A stretch of DNA of 64,000 nt. Origin: Muscardinus avellanarius (lineage: Eukaryota > Chordata > Mammalia > Rodentia > Gliridae). Shown piece by piece: positions 60,103 through 64,000 of this stretch. The stretch lies in NCBI GenBank assembly GCA_963383645.1, contig OY726557.1, forward strand, positions 156,799,201 through 156,863,200, written 5' to 3'. Position 1 is the stretch's first letter. Each line of letters starts with the position of its first letter. The notes under the pieces were generated by a model. It was not told the origin of the DNA and did no database searches. It worked only from the letters and a program-made list of their open reading frames with translations. Position numbers and translations under genes: made by a program.

Positions 60103-60180
60103 GAAGCCATCACTGAACCAATGAAACCTGGATTATGCCCAAGGGAAGGAAATAACCTGGATACAGATGTCCAGAAAGCA
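60103..60180 (+). other. Possible alternative (stop-containing) exon in MTMR2 intron 1
   Basis: A 78-bp interval bounded by AG (60101-60102) and a good donor GTAAGC (60181). It differs in composition from its AT-rich surroundings and is not a repeat I recognise. It is open in phase 0, but MTMR2 exon 1 leaves phase 2, and in that frame a TGA appears after eight codons. The acceptor lacks a strong pyrimidine tract. MTMR2 is known to have alternative 5' exons with stops that shift initiation to a downstream Met, so this is a plausible but weak candidate. Confidence 0.25.
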
Positions 60181-60927
60181 GTAAGCTTATTTTGGAAAGC
60201 TGCCAGGTGAATGCTATTGTATTCAAAGTCACCAGAGCCAAAGATTGCATGTGATCCAGGATTTGAGTAGTGGAAATTCTCCAGATTTCAGTGTGGAATA
60301 TTTTCCCTTTTTAAGGAAAATGGTTTCAAATATGTAAAGTACTTGCTATCTTTTTGTCTTATGACTCTGTTAAATAAGTGGATAGTATTAAACACTCTTA
60401 CAGAGATGATAATCAAGGATAGGGAATGATTTTATAAGCCTGCTTTCCACAGGAAGTCAGGTTAAAAATAGAACTCTAGAAAAAGATCAGATTGTTACAA
60501 GATTATTAAAATAAAAGGGACTATGAAAGATGCCTACTTAGTGAAAATAATAACTTCAAATCCTTTTCCTGTAGCTTTCTTACACAGAACCAATTATGCT
60601 TATCCTTCTACTGTGTCTATATATGTACTGATGAGACTATTGAAGAGCAAGTGTCCTAATTCTTTCCTTGTCCAATACATAGGCCCTATGGCAGTAACCA
60701 CTGAAACATTTTCATTTGTTGAAAGGCTCTTACTTGCTATGAATAACTCTTGGGTTCTTTATATATTTATTAGTTTAGATTAAGGCCAGATACTGTGTTT
60801 TAAATATGATACACATGAACCTTAAAAATGTTTTTATATATAAACTTCGAAAAGTATAAATACTAATATTTGGAAAATTCTTACTTTATATCTATGTTTT
60901 ATTTATTTATTATTTAAAAGAATTTTT

Positions 60928-61128
60928 GTGGTACTGGGGATTGAACCCAAGGGTATTCTACCTTCAAGCTACATCCTCAGCCCTATTTTCTTTATTATTT
61001 ATTTTGAAATAGAGTCTCATTAAATTGCAGAGGGCCTAATTAAGTAGTTGATGCTGGCCACAGACCTTGATCCTCCTGTCTCAGCCTCCCAAATGCTGGG
61101 ATTACAAGTGTACGCCACCACTCCTGGC
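60928..61128 (-). mobile_element. B1-dID SINE
   Basis: TGTGGTACTGGGGATTGAAC to GTACGCCACCACTCCTGGC. Confidence 0.88.
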
Positions 61129-61145
61129 TAATTTTTATTCCTACT

Positions 61146-61245
61146 TATTTTATTTTATTTTATTTTATTTTGCAGTACTGGGGGTTGAACCCAGGCCGTT
61201 ATGAATTCTAGTCAAGTGCTTTATTTGAGCTCCATCTCCATCCCC
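61146..61245 (-). mobile_element. ID-type SINE fragment with (ATTTT)n
   Basis: (ATTTT)n, then CAGTACTGGGGGTTGAACCC and TCAAGTGCTTTATTTGAGCT, the complement of a full ID with its loop. Confidence 0.65.
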
Positions 61246-61737
61246 TAAAATTAGATTTTAGATTTAATAGAGTATAAGAGAACATCCAGACTAAGATCTA
61301 TTGATCAATCTCTCTAAAAATTTTAACCATATAAAAGCTCAGAGATCATCAAAATAAATTGAATATGGTGGATCTGAGTATCAAGGGCCCTGGTTCTTCA
61401 TGTGTTTTATATTTCAAGGTGACCTTTTGAGCTCAAATCGCTGTTGGAGCTGTAGTCATTGCATCTTCTGGAAGAAAGGAAGGACAGTGTAATCCTTCTC
61501 TTTAAAGGACTCTTAGCAGTTATATGTGCTTTTTAAGCTCATTTCTGGTTGACCATTACCTGGTCCCAAGGTCATGGCTAACTACAAGGGGAACTTGGAT
61601 ATGTAATCTTTTCTGAGTCCTTGTGCTGAGCTAAAAATTGGAGGCTCTTCCACAGAGGGCATAGGAGAGAATCAATATTGGGGACAATCAGCAGTTTCTC
61701 CCGTGCTAAACAAATGAATCATTTAAAAGCAAGAAAG

Positions 61738-61937
61738 AAGCTGGGTGTGATGGGGCACTCCTGTAATCCCAGTACTTGGGAGACTGGGACAAGAGGACCA
61801 CAGGTTCAAGGACAGTCTCAGCAAGTAGTGAGACTTTCAATAATCTAGCAAGACCCTGTTTCAAAAATAAAAATAAAATAAGACTGGGAGCGTAATTTTG
61901 AGGATAGAATGCCCCTACATCCAATCCACAGTACCAT
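61738..61937 (+). mobile_element. B1-dID SINE
   Basis: GAAGCTGGGTGTGATGGGGC to CATCCAATCCACAGTACC. Confidence 0.86.
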
Positions 61938-62156
61938 AAAAAGACATTTTCCCAATTAAAGTCACATATACTCTTAGATTTGCGCATGTAATGACCAAAA
62001 TAGAAAACACACTGAAAAAGAGAAATAATGTAGTGTACCAAAAAAGAGACCTGTATCTTGGGACACTTTGAATTCTGAGTTTAATTTTGTACTTCTGTAT
62101 TATTTTGGGCTAAATTTTTATAATTCTAATCTAACGACCATAAAGAGTGCTCCTAG

Positions 62157-62359
62157 CTGGGCGTGGTGGCGCACGCTTGTAATCCCGTGCTTGGGATGCT
62201 GAGACAGAAGGATCAAGCAGTTTCAAAGCCAGCCTCAGCAACTTAGTGAGACCCTGTTTTCAAATAAAATATAAAAGAGGTCTGGAAGTATAGCCCGGAG
62301 TTAGAAAGCCCCTGGGTTCCACCCCCAGTACCACAAAAAAAAAAAAAAAAAAAAAAAAA
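62157..62359 (+). mobile_element. B1-dID SINE, young
   Basis: CTGGGCGTGGTGGCGCACGC to CCACCCCCAGTACC with a 25-A tail; AGTGCTCCTAG flanks both ends (62146-62156 and 62360-62370). Confidence 0.92.
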
Positions 62360-62387
62360 AGTGCTCCTAGACTTAATTGCTAGATTA

Positions 62388-62580
62388 TGGCAGGTTGTGG
62401 TGGCCTATACTTGTAATCCCAGTACTTGGGAGGCTGAGATAGGATGATTCCAAGTTCAAGGCTGGCCTTGACAACTCAGCAAGACCTTGTTTCCAAAGAA
62501 TGAAAGAAAGGGGTGGGGGTGTTGTGGGTGTAGCTGAGTATTTGTAGAGTGTTTCTGGGTTTAACATCCAGTACCCGAAT
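62388..62580 (+). mobile_element. Diverged B1-dID SINE
   Basis: GGCAGGTTGTGGTGGCCTAT to GGGTTTAACATCCAGTACC; the right arm has a GTGGGGGTGTTG duplication. Confidence 0.78.
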
Positions 62581-63427
62581 AATTAAGTAACTAGTAGTAA
62601 TTAAGTAACTAGTAGCTAGGCTTTACAATGACAAATAGAAATCAAATGGAGAGCTATCAACTGTGCTATTTCATTTATTATTTCATTTGAAGACCCAAGG
62701 AATTACATAGTAAGGTAGTGGTGGTAACAGTTTATGACATAACCTAATATCAACCTCTTATCTTATGAGAGAAAATGCGCCAGGCTCTAGTTGGGCATTT
62801 ACTATTATTTTGGCTTTAAGCATATGGTCTCCATATGGGAAATAAAGTTGTTCATCTTAGGACATGTTAGTTAATGAATGTTTTTGCCAGTATTTTGTGT
62901 TTGCTTTTATGTTCTTGACCCTAAACTTTTATTGAAAATCCAGAGAAATCAGTGTTTCGTGGATTCTTTTGTCACCTAATTTAAATATCTATATCTTAAG
63001 ATTGTAATTTAAAACATTTAGGAGTGAGGAAAGAAAGGTAGATAATTATCCACTGGATTGTTGGGACATTTATTCATATAAGTCAGAAGGTTTAATAGTA
63101 GTAAGTCAACAATATGCCCATCTTTCTACTCAGCAAAATTTTTTCCTGATAGCAGCAAATGAGCAATTGTGGAATTTTGTCAGGATTTTGTGTTTTAGTA
63201 AAAGGGAAAATAAATGGCTCAGATTAGTTTTTATAATTATTACTTTATAATAAATTTCTTCAGCTCAGCCAGAATGCCAGCAAAGGTCAAAAATAAATTT
63301 TTGCATGGTGCATGTCCTCTGCTAGAGAATATTCTTACTCTACCAAAAGCAGTGGCTAAAAACTAGAAACACTTGTGAATCTTTGCTTTTCACATGGAAA
63401 AGAGCTGTTGTAGTAATAGATTAATAT

Positions 63428-64000
63428 TGAAGGGTCCGAGAATCGCCCACCAACCCAAATATCGAAGGACTTACAAGAGATGTAAAATGCACGCAAGGTT
63501 TATTGTGCTGCAGCTCTGTCCCTGCTAGCCAGGGGTCGAATTTCGACCCAGGGCTCACCTCACAGTCTGGATTTATAGCCCCAGGAGGGAGTGGTTACAA
63601 CGTCAGAGCCCGCCAAAAGTCTGAGCCTGCCAACCTTAGAATACAACCAATCAGATACAAGGACAAACAAGTACAACCAATAATTTTTAAAATACATCCA
63701 CACACGTCAGAGACTGCTAAAGACTGCTTATCTCCCTTATGGTATGTGTTCGTTCCCTAGGGCTGCATTTCCCACCCACCTTGCCTGGGCCAGGCTTATC
63801 TCTGCACTGAAGAATCTGCCTGGAGAGCAGATTAGCCTGGCCTTGTTTGCTGATCTAGCTCAGAGATATGGGGATGGGGTCCCATTTACAAAGACCTTGG
63901 CCGGCAAACTGGAGATTAGAGACTTTGACCTTGTGGGTCCCCTGCCCTCGTCTTTGAATCCTGCAACCTGGGCAGCTGGGCTTATGGATCTTCACTCTAT
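63428..64000 (-). mobile_element. Endogenous retroviral LTR, minus strand, cut by the window edge
   Basis: Read on the minus strand, the visible 3' end closes with GGACCCTTCA at 63428, and AT-rich host sequence follows with no primer-binding site, so this is a solo LTR or the 3' LTR of a provirus. It has TATAAAT at 63577-63571, AATAAA at 63504-63499, and a perfect 8-bp inverted repeat between them (63533-63549) that could form a hairpin in the R region. CAATCAGA/CCAAT-like boxes lie upstream at about 63645-63655. The U3 start lies beyond 64000. No viral gene is visible. Confidence 0.75.

Larger units (their letters stand above)
53462..64000 (+). other. MTMR2: MTMR2 intron 1 (5' part)
   Basis: From the donor to the right edge. 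I do not find exon 2 (expected to encode a Ser/Thr-rich S-H-S-E-N-S-type sequence). The first 300 bp are a GC-rich minisatellite. The rest is AT-rich with SINEs, one MER5A-type DNA transposon and a terminal LTR. The stretches 53.85-54.95, 56.1-57.1, 57.2-58.1, 59.8-60.9 and 62.6-63.4 kb show no recognisable gene, apart from a weak exon candidate at 60103-60180. Confidence 0.8.

Overview
This is mammalian nuclear DNA, almost certainly from a squirrel-family rodent (Sciuridae). Intergenic and intronic space is packed with a dimeric SINE in which a 7SL/B1-like left arm is joined to a shortened ID-like (tRNA-Ala-derived) right arm. This B1-dID architecture is known from squirrels and dormice. AT-rich introns, GT-AG exons, CpG clustering only at one promoter, and old mammalian repeats (MIR, L2, MER5, Tigger, L1M, MaLR) agree. 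Repeat boundaries were read by eye and are accurate to about 10 bp.

Layout. Positions 1-31.85 kb hold the 3' part of MAML2 on the + strand: the end of an intron, then coding exons at 17262-17465, 22807-22918 and 27843-28855 (stop), and a 3' UTR of about 3 kb. These match exons 3, 4 and 5 of the human gene and encode the C-terminal 442 residues, which form a glutamine-rich and acidic transactivation region. Positions 31.9-52.9 kb are gene-free intergenic DNA, filled with SINEs, old L1 and Tigger remnants, MaLR LTR fragments and long simple repeats. Positions 52.95-53.8 kb are a CpG island holding the promoter and first coding exon of MTMR2 (start codon 53382, splice donor after 53461), also on the + strand. 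The rest of the window is MTMR2 intron 1. It begins with a GC-rich minisatellite and ends with a minus-strand retroviral LTR that runs off the right edge. The tandem order MAML2 then MTMR2 matches human 11q21 as I remember it.

The two genes do not form a pathway. MAML2 is a Notch transcriptional co-activator in the nucleus. MTMR2 is a cytoplasmic/endosomal phosphoinositide 3-phosphatase.

The most interesting object is a 2.5-kb composite retrotransposon at 14335-16837, built in the manner of primate SVA/LAVA elements. In minus-strand order it has GC-rich tandem 5' monomers (about 124 bp), an unidentified gene-like segment, a 1.4-kb VNTR of 50-bp units in a 100-bp higher-order pattern, and an L1-like 3' tail with an A-rich end. 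A 14-bp target-site duplication at a TT/AAAA-type site surrounds it. A second, older and 5'-truncated copy lies at 39390-40873. Two relatives in 64 kb suggest a dispersed VNTR-composite family in squirrels.
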